Below are positions 55,557 to 63,936 of a stretch of 64,000 nt of DNA, in pieces (the first letter of the stretch is position 1; each line of letters opens with the position of its first letter). The translations under genes and the position numbers were made by a program. This stretch comes from Pseudoalteromonas sp. CO133X (GTDB lineage Bacteria; Pseudomonadota; Gammaproteobacteria; Enterobacterales; Alteromonadaceae), in contig SGPE01000021.1 in NCBI GenBank assembly GCA_004208945.1, forward strand, positions 150,038 through 214,037. Direction: 5' to 3'. A model generated the notes under the pieces. The model saw nothing but the letters and a program-made list of their open reading frames with translations, did not search any database and had not been told where the DNA came from.

Positions 55557-56444
55557 TCAATATTTGCGTTCAACAATATAGTTGGCAAGCCTTGCCAGTT
55601 CACTCGTATCGAAATTAATCGCCTCTAAAGCTTGATGTGCTTGCGCGAGTAAATCTTGCGCTTTTTGCTTTGCGCCATCCAGTCCTAAAAGAGCGGGGTA
55701 GGTTGCTTTATTTGCTGCAATATCTGACCCTTGCGGTTTGCCAAGTGTTTCTGTATCTGCTTCGACATCTAGGATATCGTCTTGTACCTGAAAAGCCAGA
55801 CCTATCGCTTGTCCAAACAAATTAAGCTGTTTTAATGTGTGTTCGTCACACTGATTGGCACACAATGCACCTAGGGTTATTGCACAATTAAGCAGTGCCC
55901 CTGTCTTCAGTTGGTGAATACGCTCTAATTGTTCGACACTGATTTCATTATTCGTCGCACTAATGTCAAGCGCTTGACCACCTACCATACCTTCAATACC
56001 TGAGGCTTTGCTTAATGAGGCGATCATTTTTATTTGCTGCGCTGGCGGTACAGAAAAAGGATGATTGGCAATTAAGTCAAAGGCAAGTGTTTGTAGTGCA
56101 TCACCTGCAAGAATAGCGTTTGCTTCACCATAAACTATATGGCAAGTAGGGCGGCCACGTCGCAGATCGTCATCATCCATTGCTGGTAAGTCATCATGAA
56201 CTAGTGAATAGCTATGGATACACTCAATGGCTGCTGCAAGAATATCGAGGTCTTTTTTCTGTGCCCCCATCATCCTACCTGTTGCATAAACAAGGTAAGG
56301 ACGTAATCGTTTGCCGCCATTTAACACGCCATAATGAGTGGCTTCTTTTATTGTTTGTTCGGTATCTAAAGGCTGATCAAAATAGTGATTAAGTGTTGCT
56401 TCAACATCATTGCGAGCATCTTGCAGTTGGTCTATTAATTGCAC
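55557..56444 (-). CDS. ispA: Farnesyl diphosphate synthase
   Basis: A 295-residue prenyltransferase that makes farnesyl diphosphate from C5 units. The first aspartate-rich motif is in LVHDDLPAMDDDDLRRG and the second in QVQDDILDVEAD. NGGKRLRPYLVYATG is intact. It follows xseB by 5 bp and precedes dxs in one minus-strand operon. Confidence 0.96.
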   Translation of the reverse strand: MQLIDQLQDARNDVEATLNHYFDQPLDTEQTIKEATHYGVLNGGKRLRPYLVYATGRMMGAQKKDLDILAAAIECIHSYSLVHDDLPAMDDDDLRRGRPTCHIVYGEANAILAGDALQTLAFDLIANHPFSVPPAQQIKMIASLSKASGIEGMVGGQALDISATNNEISVEQLERIHQLKTGALLNCAITLGALCANQCDEHTLKQLNLFGQAIGLAFQVQDDILDVEADTETLGKPQGSDIAANKATYPALLGLDGAKQKAQDLLAQAHQALEAINFDTSELARLANYIVERKY

Positions 56445-56449
56445 TGAAA

Positions 56450-56692
56450 TTAGTCCAAATTTGAATCGAAATTGCTCAGTGGAGCTTGGCTATCGTTACC
56501 CATAAGTATGGCAACTTTTTGTTCTGCTTGTTGTAGTTTACCTGATGAGGCATTAGCTAATGCAATACCACGTTCAAACTGCTTAAGAGATTGCTCTAAT
56601 GACAAGTCACCCTGTTCCATTTGTACAACAATATTAGATAATTCATCCAAGGCTTCTTCAAAGCTCAAGTTTTCTGGTTTCTTCGCTGCCAT
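56450..56692 (-). CDS. xseB: Exodeoxyribonuclease VII small subunit
   Basis: An 80-residue helical protein matching XseB: FEEALDELSNIVVQMEQGDLSLEQSLKQFERGI is the family signature. It forms exonuclease VII with XseA, which is encoded elsewhere. It is the first gene of the xseB-ispA-dxs operon. Confidence 0.95.
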   Translation of the reverse strand: MAAKKPENLSFEEALDELSNIVVQMEQGDLSLEQSLKQFERGIALANASSGKLQQAEQKVAILMGNDSQAPLSNFDSNLD

Positions 56693-56875
56693 AGTGGCCT
56701 CACTAGCTGATAGAAAGTGAGGCCAATTTTAGGGGGAATGCTAAACTAGGTCAAAGAATGATGTGTTTTTTTACGCATAAAGCAACGCCAATATGCTATT
56801 TTTACGCTTTTAGACACAAGATAAACTTGTAGCTTGAGAAACTTACATTAAAATAAAATTAATTCATTTAATGAT

Positions 56876-56902
56876 TTAAGTATTTCAATTGCTTGCCGAT
56901 AA
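56876..56902 (+). promoter_or_regulatory. FliA (sigma-28) promoter of pomAB
   Basis: TTAAGTAT (56876-56883), an 11 bp spacer and GCCGATAA (56895-56902) match the flagellar sigma-28 consensus TAAAGTTT-N11-GCCGATAA at 6 of 8 and 8 of 8 positions. It lies 62 bp before the pomA GTG, as expected for a late flagellar motor operon. Confidence 0.82.
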
Positions 56903-56964
56903 GCAGTTAATAATAAAAATTTGATGCCTTAGGGTATCGTGCAATTGTTCCTCTGGAGGGGTAT

Positions 56965-57732
56965 GTGGATTTAGCAACCATAATAGGTATTCTTGGTGCC
57001 ATAGGCTTAATTGCTATGTCGATGGTGTTAAGTAGTGATGGCCAAGTTGCAATGTTTTATAACACCCCTTCGGTGGTCATTGTATTTGGCGGCTCTATTT
57101 TCATTGTGTTGTCAAACTTTACTATGGGTCAGTTTTTGGGCATAGGTAAAGTTGCCGCGAAAGCTTTCATGTTCAAGATAGAATCTCCAGAAGAGCTAAT
57201 AGAGAAAGCTGTAGAGTTAGCTGATTCAGCACGTAAAGGTGGTTTTTTAGCACTTGAAGAAGCTGAAATTCCTAATGGCTTTATGCGCAAGGGCGTTGAT
57301 ATGCTCGTCGATGGTCATGACGCCGATGTGGTTCGTGCTACCTTGCAAAAAGATATCGCACTTACTGCCACTCGTCATGAACATGGCGCAGGATTATTTA
57401 AATCGTTAGCCGACATAGCTCCTGCAATGGGTATGATAGGCACGCTAATTGGCCTTGTTGCCATGTTATCAAATATGGATGATCCTAAAGCTATCGGTCC
57501 TGCGATGGCTGTTGCATTATTAACGACATTATATGGTGCTTTCTTAGCGAACGTGGTTGCTATTCCAATTCAGGTCAAACTAGAGCTACGTAAAGACGAA
57601 GAGGCTCTTAATCAACGCTTAATTCTCGACGCAGTACTCGGTATTCAAGACGGTCAAAACCCGAAAGTAATAGAAGGTATCTTGAAAAACTACTTAGCAG
57701 AGTCTAAACGAAAAGTGGATACTGAGGAGTAA
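56965..57732 (+). CDS. pomA: Flagellar motor stator protein PomA, GTG start
   Basis: A 255-residue inner-membrane protein of the sodium-driven stator. DLATIIGILGAIG, TMGQFLGIGKVAAKAFMFK, the cytoplasmic loop MLVDGHDADVVR and PAMGMIGTLIGLVAMLSNMDDPKAIGPAMAVALLTTLYGA all follow Vibrio PomA. Four membrane segments are expected. The start is GTG, set by GGAGGG 4 bases upstream; a nearby ATG at 56963 is out of frame. It is 2 bp from pomB. Confidence 0.95.
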   Translation: MDLATIIGILGAIGLIAMSMVLSSDGQVAMFYNTPSVVIVFGGSIFIVLSNFTMGQFLGIGKVAAKAFMFKIESPEELIEKAVELADSARKGGFLALEEAEIPNGFMRKGVDMLVDGHDADVVRATLQKDIALTATRHEHGAGLFKSLADIAPAMGMIGTLIGLVAMLSNMDDPKAIGPAMAVALLTTLYGAFLANVVAIPIQVKLELRKDEEALNQRLILDAVLGIQDGQNPKVIEGILKNYLAESKRKVDTEE

Positions 57733-57734
57733 GC

Positions 57735-58658
57735 ATGTCTGATCAAGAGTGCAAATGTCCACCTCCGGGTTTACCAGCTTGGATGGGAACCTTCGCAGAT
57801 TTAATGTCACTGTTAATGTGCTTCTTTGTACTCTTGCTTGCCTTTTCTGAAATGGATGTTCTTAAGTTTAAGCAAATTGCTGGCTCAATGAAGTTTGCTT
57901 TTGGTGTGCAAAACAAAATTGAAGTAAAAGACATCCCAAAAGGAACTTCAGTAATAGCCATGGAGTTTACGCCAGGTAAACCCGAGCCTACGCCTATCGA
58001 AACAATTCAACAACAAACGGTTGAAATGACCCAGCAGATGTTGGAATTCCAAGCCGGTGATGAAAGCTCAGCAGGTGGACGTCAAGAGCAGCGTGGTAAT
58101 AAGCGTGGCGGTGAGTCTCAAAGTACAGCGCAAGAACAAGCGATGGATCAATCTATTTCCGCTGCGAATCAAGAACAAACCAACGAGCTTGTGAAGAAAA
58201 TTGCGCAACAACTTGAACAACAGATTATTGATGGTGCGATTGAACTAGAGTCTTTAGGCCAGCAAATTATTATTCGTATTCGGGAAAATGGCTCATTTCC
58301 TTCAGGGAGTGCGTTTTTACAACCTAAATTCAAACCAATTATTCGAGATATTGCAACCTTGCTAAAAGACGTGCCTGGCGAAATAACGGTATCTGGTCAC
58401 ACTGATGATTTTCAGGTTTCCAATGAGCTATATACCAATAATTGGGATTTATCTTCGAAGCGTGCAGTTGCAGTTGCAAGTGAAATGGAAAAAGCGCCAG
58501 GTTTCGATAAATCGAGAATGGTCGTAGTGGGCCATGCTGAAACGAGGCCACTTGTTCCCAATGTTACCGATGAAGATAGAAAGCGTAACCGTCGCGTCGA
58601 AATCTCAATTATGCAAGGCAAGGCGCAAGAGTCGGATCCTATTGATGTAAGACCCTAA
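57735..58658 (+). CDS. pomB: Flagellar motor stator protein PomB
   Basis: A 307-residue partner of PomA. One membrane helix near the N-terminus holds the ion-binding aspartate D22 (TFADLMSLLMCFFVLLLAF). A glutamine-rich linker occupies about 90-150, and an OmpA-like peptidoglycan-binding domain ends the protein (SGHTDD, NWDLSSKRAVAV, NRRVEI). PomA likeness suggests sodium as the coupling ion. Confidence 0.95.
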   Translation: MSDQECKCPPPGLPAWMGTFADLMSLLMCFFVLLLAFSEMDVLKFKQIAGSMKFAFGVQNKIEVKDIPKGTSVIAMEFTPGKPEPTPIETIQQQTVEMTQQMLEFQAGDESSAGGRQEQRGNKRGGESQSTAQEQAMDQSISAANQEQTNELVKKIAQQLEQQIIDGAIELESLGQQIIIRIRENGSFPSGSAFLQPKFKPIIRDIATLLKDVPGEITVSGHTDDFQVSNELYTNNWDLSSKRAVAVASEMEKAPGFDKSRMVVVGHAETRPLVPNVTDEDRKRNRRVEISIMQGKAQESDPIDVRP

Positions 58659-58703
58659 ATCAGTTACAGTTACAATTAGTTAAAGAATGTAATGGGTATA
58701 AGA

Positions 58704-58775
58704 ATGAAAAAGCTCGATAAGTATTGCTACCTGCCAGGTAACGGTGATGGTAACGATGGTAAAACAGAAAACTAA
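58704..58775 (+). CDS. Possible 23-residue peptide, weakly supported
   Basis: An open frame between pomB and the next membrane-protein gene: a basic start (MKKLDKYCYL) and a Gly/Asn/Asp-rich end (GNGDGNDGKTEN). An in-frame ATG lies four codons upstream. There is only a weak GGG upstream and no recognisable family. It may be chance. Confidence 0.2.
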   Translation: MKKLDKYCYLPGNGDGNDGKTEN

Positions 58776-58790
58776 TTAAGGTCGCTACTT

Positions 58791-59282
58791 GTGCCGGATT
58801 GGTTTAACTCTTTTATTGTTATATTGGGTAATAGCTGGGTGTTCATTCTGAGCCCAGCTATTTTTGTTTTTTATATCAGAAATGATTGGCTCGCCTTTAG
58901 GTTTTCTGTAATAACCGCTAGTTTTTTTCTATATGGCACTCTTATCCATTCAAGCCTTAGCGAGTTTGATGACATCTTTGTTTGGCGTTACGTTGTATGG
59001 GCATTTAATGACATAGCATGGATGGCCATCATTGCTTATCTTGGTATAAAAGATAAGGTTTATCTTTGGCAGAGCGTACTAGGGCAGTTAGTCGTTGTAA
59101 TGGCACCCATATTACAACTATTTCGCGTAATTGATATTCACTTATGGGATTTATCGTATAGCACATATATGTATAAAACCTTACTCCCTCTTATTAATAT
59201 AGGCACCGTAGTTGTATGTTATTTGCCTATGATTTACTTATTCACCCGTCGCAATAGGCTCGCTGAGACCATTCCTAAGTAA
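58791..59282 (+). CDS. Hypothetical membrane protein, GTG start
   Basis: A 163-residue very hydrophobic protein with about five membrane segments (near 12-30, 33-52, 65-85, 90-112 and 130-150) and a basic C-terminus (FTRRNRLAETIPK). The start is GTG with AAGG 9 bases upstream; no in-frame ATG is near. I do not recognise the family. It lies between pomB and topB on the same strand, and the LexA-like box of topB begins 18 bp after its stop. Confidence 0.65.
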   Translation: MPDWFNSFIVILGNSWVFILSPAIFVFYIRNDWLAFRFSVITASFFLYGTLIHSSLSEFDDIFVWRYVVWAFNDIAWMAIIAYLGIKDKVYLWQSVLGQLVVVMAPILQLFRVIDIHLWDLSYSTYMYKTLLPLINIGTVVVCYLPMIYLFTRRNRLAETIPK

Positions 59283-59299
59283 AAAATGCTGTGTTAGAC

Positions 59300-59319
59300 T
59301 ACTGTTTATAAAAACAGTA
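59300..59319 (+). promoter_or_regulatory. LexA-type (SOS) box before topB
   Basis: TACTGTTTATAAAAACAGTA matches CTGT-N8-ACAG with the preferred outer TA pairs on both sides, better than the dinB site in this window. It ends 14 bp before the topB ATG. The same 20 bases can form an 8 bp hairpin, but without a U-tract it is not a good terminator. Confidence 0.68.
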
Positions 59320-59333
59320 TTTAGTGTTGCATT

Positions 59334-61244
59334 ATGAAACTTTACATTGCCGAAAAGCCGTCCCTAGCAAGAGCCATTGCTGATGCATTGCCAAAACCAC
59401 AAAAAAAGCAAGATGGCTATATTGAGCTTGCTAATGGTGATTGTGTTTCTTGGTGTATTGGCCATTTGCTTGAGCAAGCTGAGCCTGACGATTACGACGC
59501 AAGTTTTAAAAAGTGGCGATTTGAGCACTTACCTATCGTGCCCGAACAATGGCAGTTAAAACCTAAAGCAAAAACACGCAAACAACTCACCGTATTAAAA
59601 AAGCTGATTAAGCAAGCGAGTATAATCGTCCATGCCGGTGATCCTGACCGTGAAGGACAGTTATTGGTAGATGAAGTAATTGAACAGGTAAAACTAAGCC
59701 AAGCTAAAAAACAGCAAATCCAGCGACTCTTAATAAGCGACTTAAACTTAAGTGCAGTTAAAAAAGCGCTGAATAATTTAAAGTCGAATCGCGATTTTAT
59801 TCCTTTGAGCGTATCAGCCTTAGCTCGCTCACGTGCTGATTGGTTATTTGGCATGAATTTAACGCGAGCTTATACGCTTGCTGGACAAAAAGCAGGGTTT
59901 GGTAATGTGTTGTCTGTAGGTCGTGTGCAAACACCTATTTTAGGGCTAGTTGTAAATCGCGATAATGAAATAGCTAACTTTGTAGCAAAACCTTTTTATG
60001 AAGTTTTAGCTCATCTTGAAACAGAGCAGCAGCAAACATTTTCTGCTAAGTGGCAACCAAGTAAAGCATGCGAGCCCTATCAAGATGAAGAAGGTAGAGT
60101 ATTACATAGAGGGCTTGCTGAAAATGTTGTGTCACGAATAACTAATCAACCAGCTAAGGTGGTTGAGCTTGAGCAAAAACAAAAAAAACAACAAGCCCCA
60201 TTGCCTTATAACCTATCTGCTTTACAAATCGATGCAGCAAAAGCGTTTTCAATGCCAGCACAAAAGGTGCTCGATACCTGTCAAAGTTTGTACGAACGCC
60301 ATAAGTTAATTACGTATCCTCGTTCAGATAATCGCTATTTACCAAAAGAACACCATAAAGATGCAACGAGTATTATTGCTGCAATTGCTAATAATGAAGG
60401 GCAAAGTAGTGAAGCTTGTAAGCAAGCTGATATGAGCAAGCAGAGTAAATGTTTTAATGACAACAAGGTTGCAGCTCACCACGCGATTGTTCCTACCGAA
60501 AAGCAGCTACGCTCAGCATCATTAAATAGTGACGAACAAAAAATCTATCGGTTGATCTGTCGTCATTATTTAATTCAGTTTTATCCAGACTATGTGTTTA
60601 ACGAAACCAAATTAACGGTTGAAATTGTGGGTGGCCTTTTTAAAGCTGCTGCTAAGCAAGATATTAGCTTAGGTTTTAAAACATTAATGGGCAAAACAGA
60701 GTTAAAAGATGAGCAAACCTTACCTGCACTTGAAAAAGGTCAGCCGCTGCATTGTAATCAAGGTGAAGTGATAGACAAAATGACCACACCGCCAGCGCAC
60801 TTTACTGATGCTACCTTACTAAGTGCTATGACAGGCATCAGCCGATATGTAAAAGACTCTGAAATTAAAAAGATCCTCAAAGAAACGGATGGTCTAGGGA
60901 CTGAGGCTACACGGGCAGGCATTCTTGAGCTTTTATTCAAGCGCCGCTTTTTAGAGCGTCAAGGTAAAAACATTTTAGCTACAGCAACAGGTAAAGCTCT
61001 CATAAGCACATTACCAGAGCAGCTTGCTAGCCCTGACTTAACAGCTAAGTGGGAAGCATCATTAGGGAGTATAGCTGAACAGAATATGAGTTATCAGCAG
61101 TTTTTAACGCCATTACTGACTGAGTTACATGCTTTAGTCTATCAAGCCAAACAGTGCGACAGTCAAGTCTTTGCTCAATTACCAAAAACGCCGCAAAAGC
61201 GACGTTTTAAAAGAAAAGCTAAGCCCAGAGCTAAATCAACCTAA
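59334..61244 (+). CDS. topB: DNA topoisomerase III
   Basis: A 636-residue type IA topoisomerase that decatenates DNA through single-strand passage. The TOPRIM acidic motif AGDPDREGQ is at 101-109 and the catalytic tyrosine is Y328 in LITYPRSDNRY, the same number as in E. coli TopB. The C-terminus is short and basic (RRFKRKAKPRAKST) without extra zinc fingers. A LexA-type box directly upstream suggests DNA-damage control. Its stop is one base away from the stop of the converging M20 gene. Confidence 0.95.
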   Translation: MKLYIAEKPSLARAIADALPKPQKKQDGYIELANGDCVSWCIGHLLEQAEPDDYDASFKKWRFEHLPIVPEQWQLKPKAKTRKQLTVLKKLIKQASIIVHAGDPDREGQLLVDEVIEQVKLSQAKKQQIQRLLISDLNLSAVKKALNNLKSNRDFIPLSVSALARSRADWLFGMNLTRAYTLAGQKAGFGNVLSVGRVQTPILGLVVNRDNEIANFVAKPFYEVLAHLETEQQQTFSAKWQPSKACEPYQDEEGRVLHRGLAENVVSRITNQPAKVVELEQKQKKQQAPLPYNLSALQIDAAKAFSMPAQKVLDTCQSLYERHKLITYPRSDNRYLPKEHHKDATSIIAAIANNEGQSSEACKQADMSKQSKCFNDNKVAAHHAIVPTEKQLRSASLNSDEQKIYRLICRHYLIQFYPDYVFNETKLTVEIVGGLFKAAAKQDISLGFKTLMGKTELKDEQTLPALEKGQPLHCNQGEVIDKMTTPPAHFTDATLLSAMTGISRYVKDSEIKKILKETDGLGTEATRAGILELLFKRRFLERQGKNILATATGKALISTLPEQLASPDLTAKWEASLGSIAEQNMSYQQFLTPLLTELHALVYQAKQCDSQVFAQLPKTPQKRRFKRKAKPRAKST

Positions 61245-61245
61245 A

Positions 61246-62559
61246 CTACTGTTTGTTGAATAGGGCAACCGCGGCATTACTCATAGCTGTAATACCCGTA
61301 GGAAGTGCTTTTTTGTAATCAGGTGCAAACTTACTTGAGTGTAAAGAAGGTAATGTTGCACCAGATTGCATCGCCGCATCATACTGACTAGGCTCAACAC
61401 CACCTAACCAAAATAAAGTAATTGGAATATTCTTATCTGTACGTCCGTATAAACCAAAGTCTTCGCCGGCCATCACAGCGTCAGTTTCCAGTACATTGCT
61501 CTTGCCTATTGCGTTAGAAATAGCATTACGGACTAGATTGGTTTGCTCAGGATTATTATAAGTAGATGGAATAGACTCATCTTCATGCACATACACTTCG
61601 GGCGCTAAGCTTTCATCAAGTCCTGCACTTAATGCAATCCCTTTAGAGATACGTTTAATTGCTGCGATTTGTTGTAATCGCACTTCAGGGTTATAGCTAC
61701 GAAGCGTTAATTGCAGTTTAACTTCATCTGAAATGACATTGTGTTTAGAGCCACCGTGAATTGAGCCAACGGTGATCACTGACGGTTCAAGTGGTGATAA
61801 TTCGCGACTAGTAATAGTTTGCAGTGCCAACACAATACGTGAAGCAATCACAACAGGGTCTATAGTTGTGTGTGGGTATGCACCGTGACCGCCTTTACCC
61901 TTTACAGTAATATCAACTGAGTCAACACTTGCCATTGTGTACTCATTTTTCATGCTGATTTTACCAGCTGGAACACTGGCACTGACATGTAAAGCAATAA
62001 CGTGGTCAGGCGTAGGGTACTTGGTAAAAAGTCCTTCTTTAAGCATTGCTTTTGCACCACCGCCTACTTCTTCAGCGGGTTGTGCGACCATCATTAATGT
62101 ACCTTGCCACTGATCTTTGTGTGTCATTAACTGTTGGGCTGTGCCAATAAACGAACTCATGTGAATATCATGACCACAGCCATGCATTACACCTACAGTT
62201 GAGCCTTCGTCGTTTGTAACCGTTACTTTTGAAGCGTACGGTTTACCAGTTTGTTCAATAATGGGTAAGCCATCTGTATCGGTACGGATCATCACAGTTG
62301 GTCCAGTACCATTTTTATAAATACCAACTACGCCATAGCCACCTACATTATCAGTAACCTCAAAGCCAAGTTTAGTAAGTCGTTTTGCTAATTTTTTACC
62401 TGTTTGTTTTTCATGATAAGAAAGCTCTGGAGATTGATGTAAATCTAGGTAAAGCTTTTCAATCTCTGGCATGGTTTTCTGAAGATTTAAATCTAAGGTT
62501 GTTGCTTGTGTTATGGGAGTGAGAAGTAATAACGCAGCAGATATAACTGATAATTTCAT
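61246..62559 (-). CDS. M20-family amidohydrolase, secreted
   Basis: A 437-residue metal-dependent amidohydrolase of the M20D type (hippurate hydrolase/IAA-amino-acid hydrolase-like). A signal peptide (SVISAALLLLTPITQA) is followed by metal motifs HGCGHDIHMS and PAEEVGGGAKAML and a dimerisation domain in the middle. Periplasmic cleavage of N-acyl amino acids is likely; the substrate is unknown. Only one base separates its end from that of topB, leaving no room for a terminator. Confidence 0.9.
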   Translation of the reverse strand: MKLSVISAALLLLTPITQATTLDLNLQKTMPEIEKLYLDLHQSPELSYHEKQTGKKLAKRLTKLGFEVTDNVGGYGVVGIYKNGTGPTVMIRTDTDGLPIIEQTGKPYASKVTVTNDEGSTVGVMHGCGHDIHMSSFIGTAQQLMTHKDQWQGTLMMVAQPAEEVGGGAKAMLKEGLFTKYPTPDHVIALHVSASVPAGKISMKNEYTMASVDSVDITVKGKGGHGAYPHTTIDPVVIASRIVLALQTITSRELSPLEPSVITVGSIHGGSKHNVISDEVKLQLTLRSYNPEVRLQQIAAIKRISKGIALSAGLDESLAPEVYVHEDESIPSTYNNPEQTNLVRNAISNAIGKSNVLETDAVMAGEDFGLYGRTDKNIPITLFWLGGVEPSQYDAAMQSGATLPSLHSSKFAPDYKKALPTGITAMSNAAVALFNKQ

Positions 62560-62579
62560 AATGACCTCGACTGAATGGG

Positions 62580-62607
62580 CTTGTAATTGTTATGTTTGTC
62601 ACCATAT
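62580..62607 (+). promoter_or_regulatory. Candidate sigma-32 heat-shock promoter of cnoX
   Basis: CTTGTAA (62580-62586), a 13 bp spacer and CACCATAT (62600-62607) resemble the sigma-32 consensus CTTGAAA-N13..15-CCCCATnT. It lies 35 bp before the cnoX ATG. A chaperone under heat-shock control would make sense. Confidence 0.5.
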
Positions 62608-62642
62608 AAAAACCTAAATACTTATATAGTGCAATTGATCAA

Positions 62643-63500
62643 ATGAATAATATGGTAAATGTTACTCCACAGAATTTACAGCAAGTACTGGGTGAGACCT
62701 CAGCCGAAAAATTAGTTTTACTAACTTTCTACTCTGCGCAAAACCCAGAGTGTCATCAGCAAGCTGTCATTTTAGAAAAAATCGCACATGAATACGGTGA
62801 GCATTTATTAGTAGCAACCTTAGACTGTGATGTTGAGCAGGCCCTTGCAGCGCAACTTGCACAGCAAATTGGTTTGCAAGCATTACCAACGCTTGTGATG
62901 TTAAAAGATTCTGCGCCTGTAGATATGTTACCGGGTGCTCAAACAGAGCAGCAAATTCGTGATGCGCTTGCAAAACATTTACCAGCACAGCACGAGTTAT
63001 TACTGGAACAAGCTAAACAAGCGTTAATTAATCAAGATTTAAATAATGCGTTTAATTATGCAAAGCAGGCTTACGAGTTAGATCCAAGCCATACGCGTGT
63101 AAAATTAGTATTAGCTGATATCTGTATTCAAATACATAAATTAGAAGATGCGCAAGCATTGTTAGCTTCAGTTGCAGAAAATGAACGAGATGCGTATTTC
63201 ACAAATATTCAAGCAAAGTGTGAACAAGCATTAGCAGCAACAGATTCACCTGAAATAAAAGCACTACAAACGAAAGCTGAAAAATACCCAAATGATTTAG
63301 AGATAAAAGTAGAACTAAGTAATGCACTTAATAGTGCGGGTCGTAAAGAAGAAGCTTTAGAGATGTTATTTAATGTACTTAAAAAAGATCTTAACTACGC
63401 AGATGCAAAACCAAGCTATCTAGAAATTATCGCTTCTTTACCTGATGGCGATGCCTTGGCATCTAAGTATCGCCGTAAGTTATATAGTATCTTGTACTAA
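62643..63500 (+). CDS. cnoX: Co-chaperone YbbN/CnoX (thioredoxin-TPR protein)
   Basis: A 285-residue protein matching E. coli YbbN/CnoX through its length, down to the GDALASKYRRKLYSILY end. The N-terminal thioredoxin fold lacks the WCGPC redox pair; only one cysteine remains (QNPEC), so it is not a normal thioredoxin. The C-terminal half carries TPR-like repeats. CnoX protects proteins under oxidative stress and passes them to GroEL or DnaK. No clear Shine-Dalgarno sequence is seen before the ATG at 62643. Confidence 0.93.
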   Translation: MNNMVNVTPQNLQQVLGETSAEKLVLLTFYSAQNPECHQQAVILEKIAHEYGEHLLVATLDCDVEQALAAQLAQQIGLQALPTLVMLKDSAPVDMLPGAQTEQQIRDALAKHLPAQHELLLEQAKQALINQDLNNAFNYAKQAYELDPSHTRVKLVLADICIQIHKLEDAQALLASVAENERDAYFTNIQAKCEQALAATDSPEIKALQTKAEKYPNDLEIKVELSNALNSAGRKEEALEMLFNVLKKDLNYADAKPSYLEIIASLPDGDALASKYRRKLYSILY

Positions 63501-63516
63501 TCCATTATTGATTGAT

Positions 63517-63549
63517 AAAAGCGCCATTAAAAATAGTGGCGCTTTTTTT
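63517..63549 (+). terminator. Intrinsic terminator after cnoX
   Basis: A 10 bp stem, AAAAGCGCCA / TGGCGCTTTT, a 10-base loop and a seven-T tract, 17 bp past the stop. It separates cnoX from the rrn promoter region. Confidence 0.9.
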
Positions 63550-63703
63550 ATTTAAAAACTTGCGTATTACCTAATTTCGATAATACTTAAGATCCTCTCG
63601 AGAAAAGTTGACTGTATTTTGTACAGTAAACTGTGTTTTTTACTGCCTTTAGCTTGTTTTTTGCGCGAAAGGTAAGTTTTTAGTAGTTTTCTACAAAAAG
63701 TGC

Positions 63704-63731
63704 TTGCGTTAATTCTTCGCATCCCTATAAT
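63704..63731 (+). promoter_or_regulatory. rrn P1 promoter
   Basis: TTGCGT (63704-63709), a 16 bp spacer and TATAAT (63726-63731), followed by the GC-rich discriminator GCGCATCC and then CACTGACACGGCGG, which closely resembles E. coli rrn P1. The 150 bp upstream are rich in A and T tracts, as expected for UP elements and Fis sites. The discriminator suggests stringent control by ppGpp. Confidence 0.9.
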
Positions 63732-63841
63732 GCGCATCCACTGACACGGCGGGCAGCAATGAAAAGCGCTGAACAAGGTGACAGAGAGTTAAGTAAAACT
63801 TCAGTTTAAAACGGTCTAAAAAGAAAGTTTGAAATTAAGTA

Positions 63842-63869
63842 TTGACTCGAAAAATTAAGGATGTATTAT
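63842..63869 (+). promoter_or_regulatory. rrn P2 promoter
   Basis: TTGACT (63842-63847), a 16 bp spacer and TATTAT (63864-63869), the same hexamers as in E. coli rrn P2, 138 bp after P1. Confidence 0.85.
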
Positions 63870-63922
63870 ACGCATCCCTAGCGACAACGTCGCAACGTTC
63901 TTCAGCCGTCAGCTGAGAGCGA

Positions 63923-63936
63923 AGTTCTTTAAAAAT
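63923..63936 (+). promoter_or_regulatory. boxA antitermination element
   Basis: AGTTCTTTAAAAAT agrees with the E. coli rrn boxA region TGCTCTTTAACAAT at 11 of 14 positions. It is the RNA site for NusB-NusE; nusB itself is encoded at 46153. Confidence 0.82.

Noticed and set aside
58681-58790. Repeats of GGTAAC/GATGGT as a possible tandem repeat
   Set aside because: Too short and irregular; recorded only as part of a possible small peptide.
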